Assembly: GCA_027493615.1 (NCBI GenBank)
Contig: JAOSKK010000023.1
Span: 62,001 to 126,000, forward strand
From: Verrucomicrobiota bacterium
GTDB lineage: Bacteria; Verrucomicrobiota; Verrucomicrobiia; Limisphaerales; J093
Direction of reading: 5' to 3'
Length of the DNA: 64,000 nucleotides
In this document: one piece after another, positions 52,974 through 61,882 of the stretch
Numbering within the stretch: position 1 is the first letter of the stretch
Layout: the number at the start of each line of letters is the position of its first letter
The notes under the pieces: model-generated
What the model was told of the DNA's origin: nothing
The model's input: the letters and a program-made list of their open reading frames with translations, nothing else
The model's database searches: none
Position numbers and translations under genes: made by a program

Positions 52974-55761
52974 TCAACCGCTCCGGGTCGCGATGATGCG
53001 GCCCGACCGCGGCCGTTCGACACCCGGTCGCCGCAGGAGCGGCGCCAGGTATCGGCCGGTGTGAGATGCCGCATGGGCGGCCACGGTTTCGGGAGTCCCT
53101 TCCACCACAACCTGCCCGCCCCCGGCGCCGCCTTCGGGTCCGAGGTCCACGATCCAGTCCGCCTCGGCGATCAAGTCAAGGTTGTGCTCGATCACCAACA
53201 CGGTGTGGCCGGCGTCCACCAGGCGTTGCAGCACTTCAAGCAACCGCCGGACGTCGGCCAGGTGCAGGCCGATCGTCGGTTCCTCGAGGATGAACAGACT
53301 CGGATGGGGCCGTCGCGACGCCGCCAATCCACTCAGCAGATGCGTCACCAGCTTGACCCGCTGGGCTTCGCCTCCGCTCAACGTCGGGCTGGTCTGGCCC
53401 AGCTTGAGGTAGTCCAACCCGGTATCGTGCAGGGCCTCGAGCGCATGGTGGATCCGCGGAAACGCCGCGAAGCACTCCAGCGCCTCCGCCACGCTCAGAT
53501 CGAGCACCTGCGCGATGTTCCGGCCGTGGAACTCGATGTCGAGCGTCTCCGGGCTGAACCGCAGTCCCTGACAGGTCTCGCACCGCACGAAGGCGGGCGG
53601 CAGGAAGTTCATTTCGAGCTTCACGACGCCGGCGCCTTCACACTCGGGGCACCGTCCCTGGGCGCTGTTGAACGAAAAGCGGCCGGGCCCGTACCCCCGC
53701 AGCCGCGCCTCCGGCACCTGGGCGAACAGCGCACGAATGTCGTCGAAAAAGCCCACGTAAGTCGCCGGTGTCGAGCGCGGCGTGCGGCCGATGGGCGACT
53801 GATCGACTTCGTAGACGGCCGTCAGGGCTTCGTGACCCCGGACGCGCGCCCCGGAAGGCGACAACGGCCGCCCCGCCTTGCCCGCCGTCGTGCGCGCCGG
53901 GAGCACCGCCCGCAAGGCCGGGAGCAGGCACTCGCGGATGAGGGTGCTCTTGCCTGAACCGCTCACCCCGGTCACCAGCACCAGTCGCCCGAGCGGCAGA
54001 CGCACCGTCAGGTCCCGGAGATTGTGCACGGCGGCATGTTCGACGGTGAGCCACTGCGTGGCCGGAGGACGCCGCTGACCCCGACTGGGGAACCTCGGCG
54101 GTTCGCGGAGACATCGGCCGGTGATGGAGTCGGCGTGACGCGTGAGTTCCTCGAGGGTGCCGGTGGCCACCACCTCACCGCCCTGCCGGCCCGCGCCGGG
54201 GCCAAGGTCGACGATCCAGTCCGCCCGCCGCATCGTTGCCTCGTCGTGCTCGACCACGACCAGCGAGTTGCCGCGCGCCTTCAACCGCACCAACGCCGCG
54301 AGCAGGCGCTCGTTGTCCCGCGCGTGCAACCCGATGGTGGGTTCGTCGAGGATGTAGAGCACGCCGCTGAGGTTCGATCCCAACTGCGCCGCCAACCGGA
54401 TCCGTTGGTTCTCGCCGCCGGAAAGGGTCGTCACCGCGCGCCCCAGTTCGAGATACCCCAGCCCCACCTCGCGCAGAAACCGCAACCGTTCGCGAATCTC
54501 GGGCACGATGTCTCGCGCCACCTCGGCCGCCCGACCGCGCGGCTTCCACCGCCTCACGTACTCGAGCGCGCCGTCCACGGAGAAGGCGCCCAACTCGACG
54601 ATGCTCAGGCCGGCCAGCCGACCTTCCCCTCCCCCTGCCCCACCGCGCGCCTCGTCCGCCCCCCCTCGAGCACCAACCGCACCGAGCGCGCCACGGGATT
54701 CAACCGCGCGCCGCCACAGTCCGGGCAGGGCTCGCGCTTGCCCTCCTGCCAGCCCCACCACGACTCCTCAATGGCATCGGCGCGCGCTCCGCGATCCACG
54801 TCCTCGGGCAGGTAAAACAGTTCACCGAAACCGCGGCACCGCGGGCACCAGCCGGCGGGGGAGTTGTAGCTGAACGCCTTCGGGTCGAGCGGCGCAAAGG
54901 AACGACCGCAGTTCGGGCAGGCCCGTTCCGTCGAGTGAACCGTCAGGTCTCCCCCGCCCGTCCAACGCGAACAACGTCCCCCGTCCCAAGGAAAGCGTGG
55001 CGTCCACCAACGCCTGGGCTCCTGCCCCCGCCCCGCCCTGACCGCCCCGGGCGACACCGCCGCCGTGCGCCGCTTGCCGGCGGTCTTCGACCGATCCGGT
55101 TCCCGAACGCCCCGGTCACAATCTCGACGTTATGCTCGCGGAACCGGTCCAGCCGCAGGGGTTGATCCGTGCGGCACAACTTCCCGTCGGCACGAACCTC
55201 GCCGTAGCCGTGTTCCCGCGCCCATTCGACCACTTCGCTGTGGAACCCTTTCCGGCCCCGCACCACCGGCGCCAGGAGCCGCAACGGGCCGCGCCGACGC
55301 CGCTCGGCCTCCAGACGCACCCGCACCTCGTCGCGCGTCTGCGGTTCCACCGGGACCTGACAGTCCGGGCAGTACTGCGTGCCGAGCCGGGCAAACAGCA
55401 GCCGCACGAAGTGGTGAATCTCGGTCACCGTGGCCACCGTGCTCTTGCCGCCGCCGCGGGAATTCCGCTGCTCGATGCTCACCGTCGGCGGGATGCCGCT
55501 GATCAGATCCACCTCCGGACGCGCCATCTGCTCCACGAACTGCCGCGCGTAGGCGTTCATCGAATCCAGGAACCGCCGCTGGCCCTCGGCGAACAGGAGA
55601 TCAAAGGCCAGCGTGCTCTTCCCCGACCCACTGACGCCGGTCACCACCACGAACTGCCCGCGCGGAATCTCGACCGAGAGATTCTTGAGGTTGTGTTCGC
55701 GCGCCCCGCGAATCGTGATCACGGGCGGGGCGGCGTTCGAGGCGTCCTGGGTCGGCGGCAC
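52974..55761 (-). CDS. uvrA: Excinuclease ABC subunit A (three apparent frame breaks)
   Basis: About 929 residues, close to the usual 940. A GTG at 55761 is the likely start (VPPTQDAS…[16 protein letters not shown]). Walker A motifs are [17 protein letters not shown] and [18 protein letters not shown]. The first zinc-finger module is [20 protein letters not shown] and CPRC, the second [19 protein letters not shown] with CETC. ABC signatures are [19 protein letters not shown] and [19 protein letters not shown], with [12 protein letters not shown] and [12 protein letters not shown]. Breaks at cccc 55110-55113, c run 54951-54955 and c run 54659-54665 are each fixed by one added G on the coding strand. 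It is the DNA-damage sensor of nucleotide excision repair and is divergent from parA. Confidence 0.93.
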
Positions 55762-55867
55762 CCGCAACCCATAGCACTCCGACGCTCGCCAGACGAATGA
55801 GAACTGACGAATGGAGGGTGGGGTCGAAAGCCTTGCTGGGCGGACGGGCCCCGCCTTTAATCCCGGC

Positions 55868-56713
55868 GTGTCTGCTGCCATCGTCATTGCCGTGGCCAAC
55901 CAGAAGGGCGGCGTGGGGAAGACCACGACCGCGGTCAACCTGGCCGCCTGTCTCGCCGCCGCGGGTCAGCGCGTGCTTCTGTTCGACCTCGACCCGCAGG
56001 CCAACGCCACGAGCGGACTCGGGTTCGAGAAGACACCCGGCGCCAGCGCCTATGGCTCGCTCCTGGGCGAGGAACCCCTCGCGGGCAAGATCCAACCCAC
56101 CGCGTACGAGCGCCTCGAACTCATCCCCAGCGAGCTTGACCTGTGCGGCGCCGACGTCGAGCTGGCCCGGGTCGAGCATCACCTCCATCGCCTGGCTCGC
56201 GCCCTCGCACCGCTCCGCCACAACGCCACGCGCGACCTCATCGTCGTAGACTGTCCGCCGTCGCTGGGGATCCTCACCCTGAACGCCTTCGTCGCCGCCG
56301 ATTACCTCCTGGTCCCGCTGCAATGCGAGTACTACGCCCTCGAGGGCATCTCCATGCTCACGCGCCTGCTGGGCCAACTGCGCGAGGGCGGGACCAACCC
56401 CGGCCTCCAGTTGCTCGGCGTCCTCATGACGATGTTCGACGGCCGGACCCGTCTTTCCCAGCAGGTCGTCGGCGAGGTCCGCGAACACTTCAAGGGCGTG
56501 GTCTTCGATACGGTGATTCCGCGGACGACGCGCCTGGCCGAGGCCCCGAGTTTCGGCAAGCCCATCATTGCCTACGACCCCTACAGCGCCGGCGCGGCCG
56601 CCTACGAGGTGCTCGCCCAGGAGGTCCTGGCCCGCCTGGCCCGTCCTCCGGCGAAACGCGACGCCGACCCGCCCCTTCAATCGCCCGCCGCGGCCGCCGA
56701 CTCGATGCGGTAG
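55868..56713 (+). CDS. parA: ParA/Soj-family chromosome-partitioning ATPase
   Basis: 281 residues from GTG 55868. The deviant Walker A is [19 protein letters not shown] with both Lys, followed by [37 protein letters not shown] and the C-terminal [19 protein letters not shown], all standard for chromosomal ParA/Soj. It binds DNA non-specifically and drives ParB-parS segregation. No parB is next to it: its 3' end overlaps the convergent PQQ-propeller gene (56677-58045) by 37 bp. Confidence 0.93.
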   Translation: MSAAIVIAVANQKGGVGKTTTAVNLAACLAAAGQRVLLFDLDPQANATSGLGFEKTPGASAYGSLLGEEPLAGKIQPTAYERLELIPSELDLCGADVELARVEHHLHRLARALAPLRHNATRDLIVVDCPPSLGILTLNAFVAADYLLVPLQCEYYALEGISMLTRLLGQLREGGTNPGLQLLGVLMTMFDGRTRLSQQVVGEVREHFKGVVFDTVIPRTTRLAEAPSFGKPIIAYDPYSAGAAAYEVLAQEVLARLARPPAKRDADPPLQSPAAAADSMR

Positions 56714-58045
56714 AGGTGGGTCTTGGTGCGGAGGAAGAAGGCCTTGCCCGACACCGCGGGCGAAGCCATGAAGCCGTCGTCCAACTGGTTCGTTGCCAGT
56801 ACCTCGTACGCCCGGCCCGGTCGCAACACCGTCGTCTTCCCCTCCTGGCTGAAGAAGTACAGGCGTCCGTCGGCGTAGACGGGTGACGCCGCGTGCTTGC
56901 CCCCAACGCGCTCCGTCCAGATCACCTCGCCCGTCATCGCGTCCAGGCAGGTCAGGAAACTCTCGGCCGCGGCCGTGTAGATCAGGCCGTCCACGAGGAT
57001 CGGCGAGGCGTACTTGCCCACGTGCGTCTTCAGCCGCCACAGGACGTGCGTGTCCGTCACATCACCTTCACCGTCGGTCTTCACCGCGAGCAACTCGCCC
57101 TTCGACAACCCGCTCACGATGAACGCGACTCCGCGCGCGAACAGGGGGTCGGGGCGCCGCCGACCAGTCGGGATATTGCACACGCCACAACTCGCGCCCC
57201 GTCCGTGGGTCGTAACCGTACGCCGCCTTCGCCCCCGCGCTCAGCATCTGGAGCTTGTCGCCGGTATTCACGATGAGCGGCGTGCTGTGCGCCTTGCGCA
57301 GGTCACCGTCCCGCGCCATCTGCCCCGGCACATGCTCGTCGTTCCAGGCCACGGAACGGTCCGTCCGCCAGACCTTGGCTCCGGTCTTCTTGTCCAGCGC
57401 CACGTGGTACTGCTGGTCCACGCCATCCATCGTGAGGATCACGAGGTTCTCGAACAGCACCAGGGAGGACGCCGGACCGCGGTAGTGGCGGCAGGGCAGG
57501 TCGTCGCGCTTCCATAACACCCGCCCGTCGGCAGTGTCCAACGCCGCCGTGCCGAAGCTGCCGAAGTGCACGTAAACCCGTCCCGGCTCGATCACCGACG
57601 ACGGCGTGGCGTAACAGTTCATGGACGCGCCGTTCCCGAGCGGTTCCGGGTCGGCGCTGTGAAACAGGTGCTCGTGAAAGCGCACCTCGCCCGTCGCGGC
57701 GTCCACGCCCAGCACATAGAAGTCGTGCCCTTCCTCTGTGGCGGTCGTCACCCAGACCTTGCCTTCCATCACCACGGGCGTGGACCAGCCCCGGTGCGGG
57801 ATGCGCGTCTTCCACCGCACATTCTTCGTCTCGCTCCACTCCAACGGCAGCCCGCGCACCCGGGTGTCGCCCGGGGCCGAGACATGCCCGTCCCCAAACG
57901 GACCGCGGAACTCCGGCCAGTCGGCGTGGCTCAGCGGTCCGACCCAGGCCGCGCCGCACAGTCCCAGGAGGAGCAGCCACGCCCTTCGTTGGTGGCGACG
58001 CGGCGCGGAGGTGAAAGTCACGGCAACGCGATCGTGTTCGTGCAT
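56677..58045 (-). CDS. Secreted PQQ-like beta-propeller protein (one apparent frame break)
   Basis: About 456 residues from ATG 58045. The signal peptide is RRAWLLLLGLCGAAWVGPLS (residues about 17-36), then ADWPEFRGPFGDGHV, the usual start of these exported propellers. Repeats of the type GWSTPVVMEGKVWVTTATEE, VDAATGEVRFHEHLF, ALDTADGRVLWKRDDL, ALDKKTGAKVWRTDRS and CLDAMTGEVIWTERVGG build a PQQ/BamB-like propeller. The break at the G run 57144-57148 needs one base fewer and gives ARPLFARGVAFIVSG. No PQQ-dehydrogenase active-site residues were identified, so a scaffold or binding role is likely. Confidence 0.82.
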
Positions 58046-58246
58046 CGCGTGAGCGTGGGCGACCGGCCGGTCCAAGTCAACCTGGCGCCCACGCCAACGC
58101 AAGTGGATCCGGGGACTTGGATGTCCCGGCAAAACCGGCGCGGACAGGTCGCCAACGGCGACGGCGCAACCGCGCACCCGCGCCCGCGCACCCGCGCACG
58201 GACCTGTTACGTTGACCTCGCACTTCTGGATGGTATCTGTCGTCGG

Positions 58247-58519
58247 GTGCAAACGGGTAGCCATCGAACCACCTTGGCCCACGACCGGGTGACGGCCGCT
58301 CGCCTGAAGCGCTTGGCCGGGGTCTGGAAAGTCTCGTGGTCAGAAGTCGTCCGCCGGGCGGTTGCGCAAGCCGAGGCCCAGGCAGCGCCGCGGATCGGAG
58401 ATCCCATCGCCCGACTTCGCCATCTCCACGATTCCGGCCAGGGACTGACGCCGGAAGCCGCCGCCGCCTATCTAGCGGAGGTGCGCGAGGAGTGGAAGTT
58501 GTGGAGGAAGCCAGGATGA
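58247..58519 (+). CDS. Ribbon-helix-helix (CopG-like) antitoxin, apparently orphan
   Basis: About 90 residues from a candidate GTG at 58247. The N-terminal strand and helices (HRTTLAHDRVTAARLKRLAG, VWKVSWSEVVRRAVAQAEA) have the RHH layout with the SEVVRRA helix. The C-terminus (DPIARLRHLHDSGQGLTPEA) would wrap a toxin. A following ATG overlaps at 58516 but reads only eight codons (MICPTRRT) before a stop and repeat DNA, so a PIN- or other toxin seems lost. Divergent from the PQQ gene. Confidence 0.7.
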   Translation: MQTGSHRTTLAHDRVTAARLKRLAGVWKVSWSEVVRRAVAQAEAQAAPRIGDPIARLRHLHDSGQGLTPEAAAAYLAEVREEWKLWRKPG

Positions 58520-58574
58520 TCTGCCCGACGAGGCGCACCTGAGACCCTCTTTGCTCTCGACCTCCCATGAACCG

Positions 58575-58690
58575 GGCACGAAAAGCGGGGGTGAACCCCC
58601 GCACTCCAGACGGTTCGCGATGGGCGGAGCCGTTCCGTTCCGCGCGAAGCGTCTGGAGTGCGTCCGGTTTACCGGCGCTTTCAGGTGCAT
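58575..58690. repeat. R6-type inverted repeat pair, diverged
   Basis: CGAAAAGCGGGGGTGAACCC with CCCGCACTCCAGACGGTTCG and an inverted partner GCGAAGCGTCTGGAGTGCGT, CCGGCGCTTTCAGG. It lies in the gap 58520-58948, which has no supported gene. Confidence 0.7.
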
Positions 58691-58726
58691 GGTCCCTGAG
58701 CCGATCCCAGAGAACCACGTCCCTTC

Positions 58727-58805
58727 CCCAATCCCCGATGTTCGTAATCGGCGGAGAATCCAAGACGAGGAGTTCCTCCACCGATTACGAACATCGGGGA
58801 TTGGG
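58727..58805. repeat. Perfect 25-bp inverted repeat with 29-base spacer
   Basis: The left arm 58727-58751 (CCCAATCCCCGATGTTCGTA, continued ATCGG) and right arm 58781-58805 are exact reverse complements. The spacer contains GAGGAGTTCCTC, itself palindromic. It resembles no other repeat in the window and is followed by an R5 unit at 58836-58860. Confidence 0.9.
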
Positions 58806-58948
58806 CTGAGGGCGGCACTTCATGAACCTGGGGTGCGGGCTTCCAGCCTGCATCCTCCGTGGCTCAGGACCTCTGAGCAGCTCCGAAGGGAACAGGACGC
58901 CTCTCCGGATCCTTCCCTGCTCCTGTCCCTCCTCCCTCCGCGCCTCGC

Positions 58949-59632
58949 TCATAACTCTGACGCCGCTGTCTCGGGCTGCCAGGCCACAAGAATCCCCGCC
59001 GCCGCCGCCCGACCGAGGGTGCGCGACTTGCCCCGCACCAACAGCGTGATCGAATCCCCCGGCACATCCACGCTCTGAATCACCACCTCGGCCCCGGGCA
59101 CCAACCCGCGCGCGGTCGCGTAGCGCAGGAACTCCGCCTGCTGATCCGCGATCCGGGCGATCACGCCGCGATCCGCCGGGCGGGCGGCGTTTAGCGGATG
59201 CAGCCGGGGCTGGGCCACCTCGCCGGCCGCGCTCGGGATCGGGTCTCCATGCGGGTCAAAGCCGGGCCGACCCAGGAGCTCGTCGATCCGTTCCAGCAGA
59301 CGATCCGACACGGCGTGCTCGAGTTCCTCCGCCTCGGCGTGGACCTCGGACCAGTCGAACTTGAGGACCTGGACCAGGAACAGCTCGATGAGGCGGTGCC
59401 GGCGGAGGACATGGAGGGCCAGCTTCTCGCCGGCGGGAGTCAGGCGCACGCCCTGGCGCGGCTCGTAACTGACGAGGCCGGCCTCGGCGAGGGCTTTGAC
59501 CATGGTGGTGACGGTGCCGGGCACCACCTCCATGGCGGTGGCCAGTCGGCCCAGGGAAACGAGTTGCCCGGGAGCGGGCTGCTGCTCCTGGTAAATCTGC
59601 TTGATGTAGTCTTCGACGGTGCGGCTGGCCAT
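58949..59632 (-). CDS. DtxR/MntR-family metal-dependent repressor
   Basis: 227 residues from ATG 59632. The winged helix (residues 3-75) is VEDYIKQIYQEQQPAPGQLV, LGRLATAMEVVPGTVTTMVK and YEPRQGVRLTPAGEKLAL. The dimerisation and metal-binding domain follows (RRHRLIELFLVQVLKFDWSE, VHAEAEELEHAVSDRLLERI with H/E/E/H ligands). The SH3-like C-terminus is present (GAEVVIQSVDVPGDSITLLV). It lies head to head with the Tro-type importer, so metal-dependent repression of that operon is expected. Mn, Fe or Zn specificity cannot be decided. Intact. Confidence 0.92.
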   Translation of the reverse strand: MASRTVEDYIKQIYQEQQPAPGQLVSLGRLATAMEVVPGTVTTMVKALAEAGLVSYEPRQGVRLTPAGEKLALHVLRRHRLIELFLVQVLKFDWSEVHAEAEELEHAVSDRLLERIDELLGRPGFDPHGDPIPSAAGEVAQPRLHPLNAARPADRGVIARIADQQAEFLRYATARGLVPGAEVVIQSVDVPGDSITLLVRGKSRTLGRAAAAGILVAWQPETAASEL

Positions 59633-59680
59633 GGGACGTGCGCGCGCGAGCGGTGGGACGGTAGCGGCGGGACGGGCCGC

Positions 59681-59709
59681 TTGACAAGCTTTGATAACCC
59701 AACTATTTC
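59681..59709 (+). promoter_or_regulatory. Candidate sigma70-type promoter for the Tro-type operon
   Basis: TTGACA (59681-59686), a 17-base spacer and TATTTC (59704-59709). Just downstream are two near-identical direct repeats, GAGTGTTCAAAGTGA (59715-59729) and GAGTGTCAAAGTGA (59738-59751), 23 bp apart, a plausible binding site for the DtxR-type repressor. Confidence 0.6.
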
Positions 59710-59769
59710 CTTTTGAGTGTTCAAAGTGAAAGATGCTGAGTGTCAAAGTGAGCCTGCCCTGCCTGGTCG

Positions 59770-59880
59770 CTGTAGGCACCGACGTCCGGAGGTGTTGCGG
59801 GCCCGAGCCCACCCTCCGCATCCCCCTTCGCCTCCTGACGTCGGCGCCTACAAGGGCGGCGGCTGCAACGTCGGCGCTTA
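59770..59880. repeat. R7 repeat units in the leader of the Tro-type operon
   Basis: TGTAGGCACCGACGTCCGGA, CTCCTGACGTCGGCGCCTAC and GTCGGCGCTTAC lie between the candidate promoter and the signal peptide of the binding protein. Confidence 0.7.
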
Positions 59881-60864
59881 CTGGCTGGCTGGCTGGCTCC
59901 TCGCCGTTCTCCTGGCTTGCTTCCTCCCTTCCGCCAACGCCCAACCCAAAGCTTATCCCTACACCGCCGTCACCACCGTCGGCATGGTCACCGACATCGT
60001 CCGCCAGGTGGCCGCCGAGAAGGCGACCGTGATCGGCCTCTTGGGCGCTGGTGTGGACCCGCACCTCTACAAGCCCAGCCGCGACGATGTCGCCGCCCTG
60101 ATGCGGGCGCAGATCGTCTTCTACTCGGGCCTGATGCTCGAGGGAAAGCTGGCCGACACCCTGGTCAAACTCGCCCGTACCCGGCCCGTCCACGCGGTGA
60201 CCGAGCTGATCCCGCCCGAGACGCTGTTGGAGCCGGAGGAGATGCCGGGCCACCATGATCCGCACGTGTGGATGGACCCGGCCGCGTGGGCACAGGCTGT
60301 CGAAGCGGTGGCGCAGGCGCTAACGGCGTTCGACCCCCGAACGCCGCGCTGTACCGCCAGAATGCGACCCACTACGCCGCGCAGTGCCACCAACTGCGGG
60401 CGTACGGACAGAAAGTGATGGCGACCGTGCCCGAGGCGCGGCGCGTGCTGGTGAGCTCGCACGATGCCTTCAACTATTTCGGCCGCGCCTTTGGCCTGCG
60501 AGTAATGGGCGTGCAAGGCCTGAGCACGGAGAGCGAGGCCGGTCTGCAGCGCATCAACGAGCTGGTGGACTTCCTCGTGCGCCACGAGGTGCCCGCGGTG
60601 TTCGTCGAATCGAGCGTCCCGCGCAAGAGCATCGAAGCCCTGGTGCAGGGCGCTCAGGCCCGCGGCTGGCGGGTGCGGATCGGGGGAACTGTTTTCCGAC
60701 GCCATGGGCCCGGCCGGGACTTACGAGGGCACCTATCTCGGCATGGTGGACCACAACCTCACCACCGTGGCCCGCGCCCTCGGCGGTGAGGCGCCCGCCC
60801 GCGGCTGGCAGGGCAAGCTCTCCTCCCCGCTCAATGACCCGCCCGGCTTCACACCCTCACCTGA
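59792..60864 (+). CDS. Metal ABC transporter substrate-binding protein, TroA/ZnuA family (two or three apparent frame breaks)
   Basis: The start is unresolved; a GTG at 59792 is in frame, but the real start is probably close to the signal peptide (YWLAGWLLAVLLACFLPSAN at about 59877-59940). The mature part starts VTTVGMVTDIVRQVAAEKAT. Metal ligands of cluster 9 proteins are visible: GVDPHLYKPSRDD (His), GHHDPHVWMDPAAWAQAVEA (His), VSSHDAFNYFGRAFG (His) and a late Asp in TYLGMVDHNLTTVARAL. Breaks at c run 60334-60338 and g run 60682-60686 are fixed by one base each; another is likely before the stop. It delivers Mn, Zn or Fe to the importer. Confidence 0.85.
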
Positions 60865-60893
60865 AGGTCGGTCCCCCGTCGATTCTACCTGCC

Positions 60894-61739
60894 ATGTTGA
60901 CCCTCAGTCCTCCACCTCCGGCAGCAACTCCGACCCGCCGGCCGGTCCTCGCTCCGCTGGGGGCCGAGCACTCGCCCGAGGCCGCGCTCTCGATCCACGA
61001 CATGACCGTGGCCTACCATCGCAAGCCGGTGCTGTGGGATGTGGATCTCGACGTCCCGCCCGGCAGCTTGGTGGGCATCGTCGGCCCGAACGGCGCGGGC
61101 AAGAGCACGTTGATCAAGGCGGTGTTGGACCTGATCCCGCGGGTCTCGGGACGCGTGTTGGTGTTTGGCAAACCCTATCGCCAGCAACGTCACCGCGTCG
61201 CCTACGTCCCGCAGCGCGAGAGCGTGGACTGGGACTTCCCGGTCAGCGCCCTCGAAGTGGTGGCCATGGGCTTGTACGGCCGGATTGGGTGGTTCCGACC
61301 GGTCACCCGCCGGCACCGGGAGATTGCGCTGCATGCCCTGGAACGGGTCGGGATCGCGGATCTGGCCCACCGACAGATCAGTCAACTCTCCGGAGGGCAA
61401 CAGCAACGGACGTTCCTGGCGCGGGCGCTTGTGCAGGAGGCCGACCTGTATCTCATGGACGAGCCGTTCGCCGCGGTGGACGCCGCCACCGAGAAGGCCA
61501 TCGTCCGGCTTCTCCAGGATCTGCGGGCGGCCGGCCGGACCGCGCTGGTGGTACACCACGATCTTCAGACGGTGGCCGAGTATTTCGACCGGGTGGTGTT
61601 GTTGAACCTGCGGGTCGTGGCGAGCGGGCTGACCGAGACTGTCTTCACGCGCGAGAATCTCCAGAAGACCTATGGCGGCCGGCTCACGCTGATGACCGAA
61701 GCCGCCGAGGCCCTGGCGCGGGAAACGCCTGCTCCATGA
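60894..61739 (+). CDS. Metal ABC transporter ATPase, TroB/ZnuC family
   Basis: 281 residues from ATG 60894. Walker A is VGIVGPNGAGKSTLIKAVL, the Q-loop region is VAYVPQRESVDWDFPVSALE (typical of Mn/Zn importers), the signature is ISQLSGGQQQRTFLARALVQ and Walker B is DLYLMDEPFAAVDAATEKAI, followed by the H-loop in VVHHDLQTVAEYFDRVV. Intact. It lies about 30 bp after the binding-protein gene and powers import by the two permeases downstream. Confidence 0.95.
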   Translation: MLTLSPPPPAATPTRRPVLAPLGAEHSPEAALSIHDMTVAYHRKPVLWDVDLDVPPGSLVGIVGPNGAGKSTLIKAVLDLIPRVSGRVLVFGKPYRQQRHRVAYVPQRESVDWDFPVSALEVVAMGLYGRIGWFRPVTRRHREIALHALERVGIADLAHRQISQLSGGQQQRTFLARALVQEADLYLMDEPFAAVDAATEKAIVRLLQDLRAAGRTALVVHHDLQTVAEYFDRVVLLNLRVVASGLTETVFTRENLQKTYGGRLTLMTEAAEALARETPAP

Positions 61740-61774
61740 ACCCGTGGTGCAGACGTCAGGCACGCTGGCGCGTC

Positions 61775-61830
61775 TCCCAAAGCGCCGCTGGAAGCCGGCG
61801 CACTCCAAACGCTGCGCGCCCTGCCCGTCG
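61775..61830. repeat. R6 unit between the ATPase and first permease genes
   Basis: CCAAAGCGCCGCTGGAAGCC with GGCGCACTCCAAACGCTGCG. This single arm inside the operon could affect expression of the downstream permeases. Confidence 0.7.
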
Positions 61831-61882
61831 CTGCGACCTCCGCAGCTCTCGGCACGGCGGCCGGCGGCGGGTGCTGGGCGTG

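Noticed and set aside
59717..59791. GTG at 59717 as start of the metal-binding protein
   Set aside because: It lies within the direct repeat just past the candidate -10 box; translation from there would be leaderless and would precede repeat sequence.
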